From the NCBI GenBank assembly GCA_030180135.1, contig CM058236.1, positions 10,561,357 to 10,625,356 on the forward strand: a DNA stretch of 64,000 nucleotides, written 5' to 3'. The stretch's first letter is position 1. The number at the start of each line of letters is the position of its first letter. This DNA is from Orychophragmus violaceus (taxonomy: Eukaryota > Streptophyta > Magnoliopsida > Brassicales > Brassicaceae). Below are positions 21,656 through 34,220 of the stretch, one piece after another. A program made the translations under genes and the position numbers. The notes below the pieces were generated by a model, which saw only the letters and a list, made by a program, of their open reading frames with translations, did no database searches and was not told the origin of the DNA.

Positions 21656-22617
21656 AAATATCCATCGTGGCTGCTGGGCCATCTCATTACTAGTCTTGGG
21701 CTTTTTCATTATTAGGTCAGATTCAGATTTACAGGCCACTTGGCTAATGGACTGAGCCATGCAAACTTTTATTTTCTCTTGTATTAAATAGTAAAACCAT
21801 TATTAAAATAAATAATTAAATAAATGCTAGTATTGTATTTTAATTGTTTAAAATTTTATAATTTTTGTCTTTTAGTTTTTCAATTGAACTTCTAGTATTT
21901 ACAATAAAACATAATTGTACACATGGACATATTTTTATTATTGATGACATATTTTTTTCAACAATGGTGTTGTGGGTTGTGTTTAGTTAAACTTTTGAAA
22001 ACCATAAATTCTTGATCATAAATTATTTCAGCATTTTACAAAACCATACTAAATCTTGGTTTGATGTCACTTGTCTCTCTATTTGATGCAGGAGAATATT
22101 TGAAAATATTCCAAATATTTTTATTATATTATGATTATTATTTGCATTTTAATTATATTATATTTTAGTGTTTATTTTTTTTAAGGTTTTAGGGTTTTTG
22201 AAAATTATTATAAGTAATGCATTTAGTCCTTGGTACTAAGTTTTTGATATTGATTAATAAAATTGAGAGATTTCTCTTTGTTTTCTTATTTTCAGTATTC
22301 GATCATCGAATCGACGATTTAAGAAGAACTAGTTTTCCAACTATTCCAAGGAATCAACAGATTAACAGTCTCATATAGCTTCCGCTACATCAGTGTTTTG
22401 GTAATTTGAACTGAATAACTAATTATGTCTCGTCGAACCTTGCACGAGATAATTGTTGCTTGTGTAGGTTCTTATAATAAAGTTGTGACATGTTAGAGAA
22501 GAAATCTTATGAAATATTTATGACAGATGCTTTTGTCGATCATTATTCATTTACTAACAACAAATTAGTGGATAATGTCGATTAAATATATTGAAACCAG
22601 ACTCGTTATTTTAAGAT
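21656..22617. other. AT-rich flank, copy 1 of the duplication
   Basis: Sequence to the right of the Athila-like element and left of the Reina LTR. No coding signal was seen. It is repeated at 26318-27274 with few changes. Confidence 0.5.
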
Positions 22618-23069
22618 TGATATAGTAAAGCAGTACACGGACTGAGCAAACACATGTAAGACTGATAAGAGAAGAAGAAGCAACTGGTGAGATCTAATCT
22701 GCTCAAAACAAACTTTACGCTTTAATAAAGGAGAATGAAGATGGAGCTTGAGGAGTATTGATTGTTCTGTTGAGAATTGTTCTCGCTTTTCCTTCTCTTT
22801 TTCTCCGTAAAATTATTTAATTCATCCTCTCTACAAATTGTTCATGTTATCAAGATTTATTGAAGGTGAGTTCTTGGATTCGTTGTTTGTTTCGAACATT
22901 GGATCCCGATTATCAGTTCTATTTCAGTATTGATTCAGTATATGAAATTTTTGTATCAAATGTATCAGTATCCAGACGGTTCTCACGACGATGCCGGAGA
23001 CAAGATTATCATTCATCGTTACACATGGAATCAAAGGAAGTGATACAATCTCGCTTTCAAACAATCGAT
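22618..23069 (+). mobile_element. Reina-type LTR and leader, truncated copy
   Basis: Nearly identical to 27275-27726. It contains the LTR (about 260 bp from TGATATAGTAAAGCAG) and the leader up to ATCGATAAGC, where the tandem-duplication junction cuts it off. It therefore has no gag or pol attached. Confidence 0.85.
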
Positions 23070-23073
23070 AAGC

Positions 23074-23834
23074 TTCCAGACCCAGGAGTCTTTGTGCTAG
23101 ACTGTTCTATCTCTAAGGACAGATTCAAGCATTCTCTGTGTGACTTAGGATCTGGTGTGAATCTCATGCCATACTCTGTGGCTGAGAGATTGAGAATGAT
23201 GGAATTCCAGCCTATTAGGATCTCTCTTATCCTAGCTGATCGATCAAAAAGGTATCCGGAAGGAGTTCTTGAGGATGTTCCTGTCAGAATTGTAAACTAC
23301 ATGATTCACACGGACTTTGTAGTGCTGAAGTATAATATTGAGCCAGCTGATCCTTTGCTACTTGGTAGACCTTTCTTAGCTACTGCTGGAGCAGTGATTG
23401 ATGTGAAACGTGGTCTGATTGATCTCCACCTGAGAGATAAGCCATTGCAGTTCAAGATGGATAAGCTGCAGAAATCCACCATCGATGGACAAAGTTTCAG
23501 TGTTGAGGTGGAACCAGAGGTTCCTATTGAAGAAGAGAAGATGGCAGTTCATTCTGAACTTGCTCTAACATCTTCAGAGCATGCAACTGCTCTTAAGCAG
23601 AAAGCTCCAAATCTCTTCCATCCACCAAAGCACAGGTATGACTCTTCTAAACTCAAACCTCCTAATCCATCAACTGTGAATGCAGGAAAACGTAGTATCC
23701 CACCCTCGCTTCGCTCCCACCCTGATTCTCTTCGCTCTTTTCTTGGGAGATCTCATGATCCGAAAGGTTATACGCCACCTTGGCTGAAGAGACATTCACA
23801 GAGACACTCAAAGTCTCTGTTGAATCCCCCATAA
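23074..23834 (+). pseudogene. Duplicated protease domain fused to Reina leader
   Basis: Second copy of the Athila-like protease part. The DLG triad (LCDLGSGVNLMPYS) and LLGRPFLATAGAVID are present and the C-terminus is in frame to TAA at 23832, ending in a basic tail (KRHSQRHSKSLLNPP). The frame is open leftward across the junction into Reina leader DNA to about 22860, but only with a TTG start, so there is no convincing initiation codon. The gag part is absent. It is a chimeric by-product of the duplication and is not expected to be functional. Confidence 0.8.
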
Positions 23835-23882
23835 GTCCATTCTCCTCACCACAGTCAAGCTACTGACTTTAAACAAGCGCTG

Positions 23883-23900
23883 AGTGGGAGGCAACCCACT
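23883..23900 (+). other. Hairpin after duplicated protease stop
   Basis: Identical to 19220-19237 (AGTGGGAGGCAACCCACT). Confidence 0.75.
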
Positions 23901-25162
23901 AGTAGGTTCGTTTTTCTTTTCATTTTTTGTTTTGATTTGGTGTTTTTGATTTCTCTGTTTTGGTGTGTTCAAAAGCGTGAGAAACAGGCATAATCGCTCA
24001 GCATCGATCAACACATTCTTGTGTCGGTCGACACTGATGAAACTTACGGTTTGCCGATTCTATTGCGGTTCAGACACCGGTTATCTACATAACCGTGAGC
24101 GTCCACGATATGCATCGATCGACACCACTAGTGGCATCGATCGACGCAATACGACGACAGGTAAGTGTTCTGACCCTTTTCGGATTCTCTTATTTTCGAT
24201 TTTTCTCGCCGATCTTGAGCTTGACACCACTGGGGACAGTGTGTTTCAAGTGTGGGGGAGGTAGCTACTGACGCACGCTTTTGTTTTCTTAGAGTCAGTC
24301 CAAATTTGTTTTATTGAGTCAAATTGAGTAGGAAACAAGGACTTTTTGAGGAGATTACCACATTTGCACGAACTCAAGTAACCATTGGATGAGTTGCAGA
24401 TGATCTATGACTATTAGAAAACCCAACACAGACCAGCCTACTGAGGAAACCCATATCACTTCAGGTATTCAGAGAATCCATTACTTGACTTCACCTTTAA
24501 CTTGACTTAATTTTCTCTCCTATGGGCTTGGTATACTTCGAGTCGGATTCCTCTGTTGGTTCTGGCACAGCTTGTAAACCTGTCTGATTATGGTTCCCTT
24601 CTCTCCTTCCTTGAAAGTAAAAAAAAAAAGAGATAAACTGAGGATAAGCTAGTAGCTTCGAAGTAGTCGCGGGAGTGGTAGAGACCCCTATTACCTCCTG
24701 TGCATCCATGGAAACATGTCAAAAGTATGCCCCAGTAAGGGAAGATGACTGATAAAAAAAATAAAATGATACCCAGTGGGGAAAAATAAGTGCTAAGGAA
24801 GGGAAAAAAAAGAAAGGAACCAGAAGCAACAGTTGAGTGGTCAGATGCTAACAGAGTAAGAGTCCATGTGTTCTTTGATCGATACCCCATAGGTGAGACC
24901 GCACTTAATAGCTTATAGAAGTCAGTATGGTGAATTTTGATGCTCTGAATGTGATTGTGGAGTTTACTCAGGATAGTTGCTAAGTGTGGGGGAAGTACAT
25001 GTTGGTCTTGATGTTTGCAGGTTCATTTTCATGTAGCTTACTAAGGGGAATCTGAGTGTGGTGCTTCTACGATGAAACGAGTTTCTGAAGTTTTCAAACT
25101 TCTTCTCCTGATCTTGGTTTTCTGTTTGCTTGAGGGCAAGCAAAAGCTAAGTGTGGGGGAGT

Positions 25163-26312
25163 TGATATATCATGGTTTTTAGGACTTTAGACCATGGTAT
25201 ATGTCTTTGTTATCGAGTCTTTCGATGTGTTTTGGAGTCTTTTCAGGTGTTTTACAGGTTTAAGGTCATTTGGAGCCTAATTGGACGTTTTGGAAGCATT
25301 TGGGTCAATTCTGCACTATTTAGAGATCTCACAGAGTTCACTACTGCGTTTTCGCACTGCGTCGATCGACGCAGTATGCGCATGGTCGACGCAAGAGTCG
25401 ACGCAGGGTGATTCCAGGGTTCTGCGCACAAAAATCCTGAAATTACAGTTTTTTCCCAGAAACTTCCCAGATTTGCAAAAAGACCCAAAAACGTGTTTAG
25501 ACTTATATATTAGGGTTTTAAGCCATTGTTTACGCTACGCTTTACTTACACATTCTTTTATTCAGAGAGAGATTTGGAACTCATATTCCTTGTTTCTGTT
25601 TTATGATATTTGGTTTTCTATTCATCATCTCTTTTGTTTCATCTGCCATGTCTGAGTAGTTTACCAGTTAGGTTTAGGGATTCTCACAGGGGATTTCATG
25701 GAATTATAGGTTGATCACTCTGTAGGGATTCATATCTGTTAGTTCTTCATCTAGGATTGTTCTTAATGCTTAATCTGAATTAGCTACCCAGATTTATGAT
25801 GTTAGGTTGATTTCTGCAACGACAGTTGATTAATTAACTAGAAAGAACCTAGATGAGCAATTTGACTATTCGCAAAGAAATTTGGCTTAGGAGAATTGTG
25901 GACGAAAGAACCTGAGATTAATGCTTGTTTAGAACTCTAGGATTCGCAACGAAAGTTGGCTTGCTAGGTTGTTAGACATAGATAATATTCGCAACGAAAG
26001 TTGGTCAGTTATAATTCTGTGATTCTAGTTCTAGAACATTTCTTAATTAGATCCCGATTGATTGATTAGCCTATGTTCCTGATTTCCTGAGAACTCCCTT
26101 GACCTGACGTTTTGCCTGATTGCTTACAAACCACTTGATTTACTTTTCTGTTCTGATTTACCGCTTTCACTACTGTTACACCTAGCTTAATTCGACGTTC
26201 TACAATCTATCGCAAGAATCTTGAGTCTCTGTGGATTCGATACCCTATATACTACTGGTTCACGTCTGTGCACTTGCAGTGTTGATCTAGGGATTAAAAC
26301 CTGATCGTATCA
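25163..26312 (+). repeat. Duplicated 3' LTR of Athila-like element
   Basis: 1150 bp copy of 20502-21650, preceded by the same AAGTGTGGGGGAG box and followed by CCCCCAAATATCC as in copy 1. It is part of the tandem duplication and does not represent an independent insertion. Confidence 0.9.
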
Positions 26313-26317
26313 CCCCC

Positions 26318-27274
26318 AAATATCCATCGTGGCTGCTGGGCCATCTCATTACTAGTCTTGGCTTTTTCATTATTAGGTCAGATTCAGATTTACAGGCCAC
26401 TTGGCTAATGGACTGAGCCATGCAAACTTTTATTTTCTCCTGCATTAAATAGTAAAACCATTATTAAAATAAATAATTAAATAAATGCTAGTATTGTATT
26501 TTAATTGTTTAAAATTTTATAATTTTTGTCTTTTAGTTTTTCAATTGAACTTCTAGTATTTACAATAAAACATAATTGTACACATGGACATATTTTTATT
26601 ATTGATGACATATTTTTGTCAACAATGGTGTTGTGGGTTGTGTTTAGTTAAACTTTTGAAAACCATAAATTCTTGATCATAAATTATTTCAGCACTTTAC
26701 AAAACCATACTAAATCTTGGTTTGATGTCACCTCTCTATTTGATGCAGGAGAATATTTGAAAATATTTTAAATATTTTTATTATATTATGATTATTAATT
26801 GCATTTTAATTATATTATATTTTAGTGTTTATTTTTTTTAAGGTTCTGAGGTTTTTGAAAATTATTATAAGTAATGCATTTAGTCCTTGGTACTAAGTTT
26901 TTGATATTGATTAATAAAATTGAGAGATTTCTCTTTGTTTTCTTATTTTCAGTATTCGATCATCGAATCGACGATTTAAGAAGAACTAGTTTTCCAACTA
27001 TTCCAAGGAATCAACAGATTAACAGTCTCATATAGCTTCCGCTACATCAGTGTTTTGGTAATTTGAACTGAATAACTAATTATGTCTCGTCGAACCTTGC
27101 ACGAGATAATTGTTGCTTGTGTAGGTTCTTATAATAAAGTTGTGACATGTTAGAAAAGAAATCTTATGAAATATTTATGACTGATGCTTTTGTCGATCAT
27201 TATTCATTAACTAACAACAAATTAGTGGATAATGTCGATTAAATATATTGAAATCAGACTCGTTATTTTAAGAT
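26318..27274. other. AT-rich flank, copy 2 of the duplication
   Basis: Copy of 21656-22617, ending in the possible AAGAT target duplication (27270-27274) of the Reina-type element. No genes seen. Confidence 0.5.
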
Positions 27275-27535
27275 TGATATAGTAAAGCAGTACACGGACT
27301 GAGCAAACACATGTAAGACTGATAAGAGAAGAAGAAGCAACTGGTGAGATCTAATCTGCTGAAAACAAACTTTACGCTTTAATAAAGGAGAATGAAGATG
27401 GAGCTTGAGGAGTATTGATTGTTCTGTTGAGAATTGTTCTCGCTTTTCCTTCTCTTTTTCTCCGTAAAATTATTTAATTCATCCTCTCTACAAATTGTTC
27501 ATGTTATCAAGATTTATTGAAGGTGAGTTCTGGGA
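27275..27535 (+). repeat. 5' LTR of Reina-type element
   Basis: Starts TGATATAGTAAAGCAGTAC and runs to about GAAGGTGAGTTCTGGGAT. The exact right edge is uncertain because no primer binding site was recognised. It matches 35580-35839 with clear divergence. Confidence 0.7.
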
Positions 27536-27802
27536 TTCGTTGTTTGTTTCGAACATTGGATCCCGATTATCAGTTCTATTTCAGTATTGATTCAGTATAT
27601 GAAATTTTTGTATCAAATGTATCAGTATCCAGACGGTTCTCACGACGATGCCGGAGACAAGATTATCATTCATCGTTACGCATGGAATCAAAGGAAGTGA
27701 TACAATCTCGCTTTCAAACAATCGATAAGCAAATCAAGAAGATTGAGAAATAAATTGAAGGTTAGATGAGAAAATCGAGAGACAATATCCATCATTGAAG
27801 AA

Positions 27803-28720
27803 ATGTTTCAGGAACTAAGGAATGAGAGATATGAACATGAGAATAACAAATCTTCGCGTTCGAATCCTTCTGATTATTCCTCTAGTTTGTCACGCCACAT
27901 TGTTACGGGGTTAGCTAAAATCGATTTTCCTCGTTTCAACAGAGATAAATTGAAGGAGTGGCTCTTCAAAGTCGAACAGTTCTTCAAAATTGGTCACACA
28001 CCGGATGATGTGAAAGTGAATATGGCTTTGATGCACATGGAGGATGTCGCGGATAATTGGCATCAATCTCTGGTAAATTATGAGTACGGTTATGTGATAT
28101 TGAAAGATTGGAAGACTTTTAGAGAGGTCCTGACAGAAATATTCGAAGATCTTTGGGATGATCCTTTTGCAGAGTTAAAACACTTACAAGAAACGGATGG
28201 AATTGTGGTGTATCGCAACAAATTTGAGAGTATATGGAATCGGGTGAATCTCACGGAAGATGTTCTTGTGGGAAACTACCTAGCATGACTTAGCATTGAA
28301 AATGAAAAGAGAGTTAATATGTTTAAGACAAAGACTGTTAAGGATTGTTTTTCTTTGGGACGTTTGTATGAATCATCACATCCTCAAAGGAAATATTCGT
28401 ACTCATCAACAGGTTATAAAACTCCTACAACACCTAAAGGTATTATGACTATGAAGAAGGTTAATGATTGGTATTCAAAGAAGAACACAGAGAAGATACA
28501 TGTCAGTTTCTGCCAAATAAGTTTCTATTAACGGAAGAAATGAATGATATAATAGCTAAAGGAATATGTTACCATTGTGACGAAAAGTACAGTGTAGAAC
28601 ATGCAAAAACTCACAAGAAAGCTCAGATTTTCTAATTGGATTGTGAAGAGTATGATACGATTGACCTTACTTTTGATGATGACTAGGAAAATCAAGGAAC
28701 TGAAGGTGTCACTTCTCAAA
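27803..28720 (+). pseudogene. Reina-type gag
   Basis: ATG 27803 opens 161 codons with the chromovirus gag pattern: IDFPRFNRDKLKEWLFKVEQ, then ELKHLQETDGIVVYRNKFE. A TGA at 28286 interrupts it. The frame then continues with TVKDCFSLGRLYESSHPQRK, the usual segment before the zinc knuckle, and stops again at 28529. Near 28565-28610, GICYHCDEKYSVEHA is a degenerate zinc knuckle that has lost the spacing of CX2CX4HX4C. The protein would be truncated and is presumed dead. Confidence 0.8.
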
Positions 28721-28737
28721 TATCACTGGATGCACTC

Positions 28738-29322
28738 TTGGGTATATCTACCTATAATATCATGAGAGTCAAAGGAGTACACAAGAAAAGTAATCTGTTT
28801 ATATTGTTGGATTCAGTGTCTACACATAATTTCATAGACTATAAGACTGCTTTGAAATTAGGGTGTAAGCTACTGCCATTGGATAATGCTAGAGTAATAG
28901 TAGCATATGGTGGAAAAGTAGGAGTGTAAGCTAAAATAAATCAGTTTCAGTGGGACTTTCAAGGCACAAGTTTTGTTGGTGACTTTATGATCATTCCTTT
29001 ATGTGGTGTTGATGTTTTTTTGGGAGTTCAGTGGTTGGAGAAACTGGTTCCTACTACATGGGACTTCAAGAAACTAACAATGAAGTTTGACTGGGGTAAA
29101 AGGAAAGTGGTTCTACATGGGATTCAAGAGGGATCTGTATGTTCAATAAAAGCTTCTCGGTTGAATAAGTCAGCTGATGATTCGATTCAACTATCAATGA
29201 TCTGTGATACTGAAGTATTTGAGGATCCAATATCTTTATTCTCAATTACACCAGAACTAGTTGACAAACAACAACATCCACAAATAACTCAACTCTTAGA
29301 GGATTATGCAGATATATTCTGA
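28738..29322 (+). pseudogene. Reina-type aspartic protease and linker to RT
   Basis: Reads FILLDSVSTHNFIDYKTALK where active proteases of this lineage have D-T/S-G followed by STHNF, so the catalytic glycine is replaced (DSV) and the enzyme is inactive. A stop at 28927 splits it. The second part has VDVFLGVQWLEKL, the conserved end of the domain. The linker continues to a stop at 29320. Confidence 0.78.
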
Positions 29323-29364
29323 GAGCCTACATAACTACCTCCTTTTCGTAAGAATCATGATCAC

Positions 29365-30210
29365 ATGATTCCTCTGTTGGATGGCGCTAATCCCATTAAT
29401 CAGAGACCATATAGGTGCGTTGTTCACCAAAAGATAGAAATCGATAAGATGGTCCAAAAATTGTTGAAAATAGGCGCAATACAACCAAGTTGTAGCTCCT
29501 TTGCATCTCATGTTGTCTTGGTGAAAAAGAAGTATGGTTCTTGGCGCCTATGTGTGGATTATCGTGGACTGAATGGATTAATTTTCAAGGACAAGTTTCC
29601 TATACCACTCATAAAATATTTTATGGATGAGTTGGGAAATTCAAATATACACTCGAAGATTGATTTGGTTATCATCAGGTACACATGTCTCCTGAAGATA
29701 TTTATCAGTCAAATTTTAAAACACATAGTGGTCATTTTTAGTATATGGAGATCCCATTGGGCTTCACTAACGCACAATCAAATTTTTAAGGCTTGATGAA
29801 TGATGTGTTTAAGGAGTTTTTAATGAAGTTTGTCCTCATATTTGTTTGACGACATCTTGATCTATAGTAGTTCAGTGAAAGATCATGTGGTGCATCTTTA
29901 GAAGGTATTTGAGGTAATGAGACATCAACAATTATTTGCTAAACAGAGCAAATGTGCATTTGCCACAAGAAAAGTGGAATACTTAGGTCACTTCATTGAG
30001 GCTAACTGTATTTCTATGGATCCTGCCAAGATTAAATCAGTCGTTGAGTGGCCTATACCAAAGAATTTGAAGTAGTTGAAAGGATTCTTGGGTCTAGCTG
30101 GTTATTATCACCCCGTTGTACAAAAATTTGGCACTATAGCTCGACCTATGACAGTTCTCACTAAGATGGATTCATTACGTTGGTCTGAAGAACCACTTTA
30201 ATACCATGTC
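29365..30210 (+). pseudogene. Reina-type reverse transcriptase, left part
   Basis: Begins with the RT N-terminal segment (NPINQRPYRC), then VVLVKKKYGSWRLCVDYRGL and PIPLIKYFMDELGNSNIHSK. A frameshift near 29675 moves the reading to another frame, where GFTNAQSNF-like sequence is visible. The catalytic box is present around 29850-29870 as DDILIYSS after a further frame change. The palm/thumb region continues (YLGHFIEA near 29980) to 30210, where a 3.5-kb insertion splits the gene. RNase H resumes at 33771. Confidence 0.8.
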
Positions 30211-30216
30211 TTACAA

Positions 30217-33200
30217 AATTGGTCAACGGGTAGTCATAAAGGTCAACAAAAACATTTCTATAATTTCCATGAGTTAAGGGGCATTTGGTAAGTTTACCAA
30301 AATGCGAGCCGGAAGCTTAGACGGGCTAAATGATTTTTTTTTTAAATAAAGAAATCATTTAGAAGACAAAAAGTGGTGGAAGCGGACCTTAAATGCAGTT
30401 TTACGAACTATCGGGATGGAAACCGATAAAACTAGTAAAATTTGGTGCGGGAGCTAGGGAGTCCGAATTGGATGATATGACTTTCAAAATACTTCTTATG
30501 GAGTCTAATATTTTTTTAAAAGAAGGTTGGAGGAATTGATTTAGAGGCATTGGAGGTTTTTGGAGATTTAGACCGGAATTGATCATTTTGATCTGAGCGG
30601 AGTTAGTTGGGAATTGGAGGATCTAAGGATTGGAATATTCAATGTATAGAATCTCAGAATGTTCCCTGGAGTGACAAGTGTCATGTTTTCCTCTCAAATG
30701 GCGCCACATACCCCTCTTCTAGATTCAAAAAACCATTGAGGTTCAATGCATGTTGTGTCACTTCACTCACTCACTCCCTCATTTGCTCTATCTCTCACTA
30801 AAAATTACACTCACAAATCTCTCTGATTTCTCTCCTCTCACCACCCACTAATCTCCCTATTTTTCTCTCACCATATTCAACAAAAACTCAAGAACATTCA
30901 TCCATCTTTGATGATCTTCAAAGGGTGTTCTTGGTGTTCTTATTTTCTTAGGTTATAAGTTATTAAAATAACTCAAGATCAAGCTTGAATATCCCTAAAC
31001 CAGTTGGATATTTGGAATCTCCATCCTCTCCTCTCCAATCGCCGCCGGTCATTTGCTCGCCGCCGCGGGAGAGTTGCCAGAGCCGCCGCCAGAAGTGGCC
31101 ACCGGTGAAGCTCCACCGTCACTCCTCCATTGCTTGGTCTCTTTCTCCCCCCTTAGCCGGTTGGTCCTCTTCCTCTGGTATCTCCTCTCACCGGATATCA
31201 GCCACGTCAGAACCTCGCCGGAGCTCCGCCGCGGTCAACGCAAGAGCCTTTGGTCGTCGCCGGAGATCGCTCACCGTGAGCTCATCTCTCTCCTACGGCC
31301 TCCCTCCTGCCGCCCCCTCCTGCCAGTTCTTTCATCTCCGGACATCTCACCGGTGCAGTTCTCACCGGAGAGACGACCTTATCGCCGGTCAACGCTCCTT
31401 CGTCGTCGGTCAACGTCAGAGCTGCCATCAGTCAAAGCCGGAGAAGCCGTTAAACGCACCATTCTTCAGTCGGTTCAGTCTTGGTTCAATCCGGTTTTGG
31501 CATTGGTCAACGCGGGTCAACTTCGGTTTAGCAAAGTCAACGCTCGGTCAACTCACAGTCAACCCGGTTCAGCTTTGGTCAATGGTTCGGTTTAGATCGG
31601 GTTAAGCTCAGAGTTGCTCCTGGTTCAGTCTTCTGGTTCGGGGAAGGTTCGAGATTAATTGATGTTCGGTCTTAGAGGTTCGAAGTTCCATCACATCATC
31701 ATCCGTCACTACAACGCGCTGTGAGTCGGTTAATTATGCACTATTTAAGACATGTAGACCCGTGAATCTTTAAACCGTAGTTCTAGGTTGCATGCATATT
31801 GAGTAATATGGTTAGAACCGTTAGGTTATTTAATAATCCGATTGTTATGTGAAATGATTAGGTTAATATATGGAGCTAGATAGTTATATTTGTTATTGCT
31901 CGTTAATCCGTTGATTGAATATTGATTGTTTCATTCATGATAGATTGGCATGCTAGGACGTATATGCATATATACTATAGTAAGAACGTAATTAAATGAA
32001 TCTATATACGAAAATTATGAGTTAAGTAAAATACGGTTATCAAGATATAACAAACCATAGAATATAATAACATGATGGGTTACTAGATAATAGACGGGTT
32101 ATTGGGTTAATTGGATTTAGTTAAAGAACAATGAAACATCAGGAGATTAGTAAGTTTACTAATCTCAAGCTGACACATTGAGGAGTTTAAAATGATAATT
32201 AGGTATTTGGGAATTGAGTCGTCTACGAGGTTAGTAAGCCACTAATCCTAAGGTAGCAAAGTGATTGATTGAGAACTAAGACAATGATAAAAGCCTGTTA
32301 ATTTAATTAGCTATTGTGTGAGTTGGTGCTTGTTAATGTGTGATTGTTGTGAAGGCTTGTTTGTGAGACTACCTCGGTGTAGGTCCGGGCAGTCGACTGG
32401 TTGTGTTGTTTAGTTTGTCTCGATGTTGGGCCGGACAGACACGTTGTTTTTTACTTACCTCGGTAAGGGACCGGGTAAGTTCGATAGATAACTAGACCGG
32501 TACGAAACCGGTTAAGGTCGGGTGGTTTGGAGGTTGGTGATAGGACTTGCGGGATAGACCGGGTGTTATGATTGTGTTGTTTATTTGTGTTGATCTTGTC
32601 GGTCTTGTGTGATGTGTAGAGTCCCAGAGAGTCTGCGTGTTTATTTATTATTACCAGGACTCTAGGTTGCGTTAGATCCCGCAAGTCTAGTGAAAGCGTT
32701 CCGATACTTCCGACCTGATTGGATCCTCGGGTAGTGGCCTGATCGGTTCACGTGCCTTTGGGTGGTGATTTTGGTTATGGTGTTAACCTACTGAGTGTTG
32801 TCGGTAGGTGTGTGGTGCGGAGAATACGGGGTCATGTCCTAGGGCCGGACTGCATGGAATCTTAGGCTATCTAGGGGTAGTCTGAGTCACTGTGTATCGA
32901 TAGACTGAGAACAACATTATAGGTCCTAGGACTTTGTGTTTACGTCTAGGAGTCATGGAGAGTTTGTAGTTACCGTATGGGGTAGCTAAGTGTTCCCGTG
33001 GAAGTTACCGAGTTCGCATAGTGGGACCAGTGGTGTGGTGTTAGTGATGGTAGCGATAGATAGATCGAGTCCAATCAAGTGCACGTGCCATAGTGACCTC
33101 GATTTCCGTAGTTCCTTTGTTGTTAGAGAATGCTTGTGTGTTGTGGAGCTCATCATGTCATGGTGGCACGTGATCAAATTTTTATTCTTGTTGTTTGTTT

Positions 33201-33764
33201 TTTTGGGGGTTTGGGCGGGATTATATTCATAGAATTGTTTAGAATACTTTTAGTGGGGACCGACTCGCTGGGTGATCTTAAATCGGTCATTAGACTCTTT
33301 TTGTTTTTTTTTCAAGTTTGGCTTAGCTCGGCGGACGCGGGAGGATCTCGGTGTAGTCTTGGGATAGCACTTGGCCACGGTTGATTCGATTTCGTATATT
33401 GGGTTATTTCGGTTCAGGTTTTATGGCACCTATTGATTTTAAATGTTTTGGAATTAGATTAAATTGGCTAAAGGATTTAGAAGACTAAAAACACTTAGAA
33501 ATGGGATTATTCCCTGGTATGAGGTTTAGTCCGAACTGGCACAACTCGTGGAAGCAATACTGGTTGCAAAGCTCCGTACTGTGGAAACGGGGTAAATGGG
33601 GTCGTAGATGGTCTAGTCTGAGCCTTTGACTCAGACTGGATCGTCTCTGGCTTTCATATTGTGACAAACGTTTCTCGTATGGTCTGCTCAGGTTCGATCG
33701 GTCATGTTCTTGTTTGATTGTTGACCGGTCAGCTCGACGGTCAGCAGATAATTGGAAAGGGGAG
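30217..33764. mobile_element. 3.5-kb unclassified insertion in Reina-type pol
   Basis: TTACAA occurs on both sides (30211-30216 and 33765-33770), and skipping the insert lets the pol reading frame pass without a shift across the site, which supports these borders. No transposase or pol was found. The left part has a pyrimidine-rich stretch (30750-30900). 31020-31620 is GC-rich with many GGTCAAC words like the LTR at 44091-45768, and 32340-32720 has repeated CTCGGT..GGxCCGG words. A very long solo LTR is possible, but no TG/CA ends were found. Confidence 0.6.
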
Positions 33765-33770
33765 TTACAA

Positions 33771-34220
33771 GCACAATCAGATTTTAAAACATTGAAAGTT
33801 GCTCTTTTCACAACGCCGATACTAGCCTTACCATTATTTGATAGACCTTTCGTAGTAGAGACTAATGCTTGTGATCAAGGAATTGGGCAGTGTTTATGCA
33901 TGATAATAATCTCTTGGCTTATATCAGTATACATCTCAAAGGAAAATAATTGCATCTTTCCATTTAAGAGAAAGAACTGTTGGCATTAGTTTTTGCAGTC
34001 CAAAAATGGCATCAATATCTCTTAACATGTCATTCTCAAAACAAACCTAAGAAGTTTGAAGTATTTACTGGAACAAAGATTAAACACTCCAATTCAGCAA
34101 CAATGGTTACCCAAACTCCTTAAATTCGACTATGAGATTCAGTATAAAGAAGGGAAAGAGAATTTGAATGTCGGTGCACTTTCTAGAGTAGAAGGGTCTG
34201 AAATTTTACATGTGGCTTTT
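33771..34220 (+). pseudogene. Reina-type RNase H
   Basis: Resumes with QSDFKTLKVALFTTPILALP, the RT-RNase H connection, followed by VVETNACDQGIGQCL containing the first catalytic aspartate region (usually TDAS/CD). It then shifts frame to KYLLEQRLNTPIQQQWLPKL and YEIQYKEGKENLNVGALSRV, where the last conserved ADALSR motif has become VGALSR. Frameshifts near 33925-34055 make it inactive. Confidence 0.8.

Larger units (their letters stand above)
18408..27726 (+). repeat. Direct tandem duplication, unit about 4.66 kb
   Basis: Copy 1 spans 18408-23069 and copy 2 spans 23070-27726. Each runs from within the protease domain through the 3' LTR and the flanking DNA into the leader of the Reina-type element. 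At the junction (23070-23073) Reina leader sequence ATCGATAAGC passes directly into protease sequence CTTCCAGACCC. The two parental sites share only AAGC. The copies differ by scattered substitutions and small indels. Confidence 0.93.

Noticed and set aside
22860..23834. Apparent 324-codon gene joining Reina leader to protease
   Set aside because: It starts with TTG and exists only because the tandem-duplication junction happens to keep frame. Treated as a chimeric remnant.
30985..31605. Pro/Ser/Arg-rich frames of about 200 codons in two frames
   Set aside because: Overlapping frames in GC-rich GGTCAAC/CCGCCG sequence with no domain; composition explains their openness.
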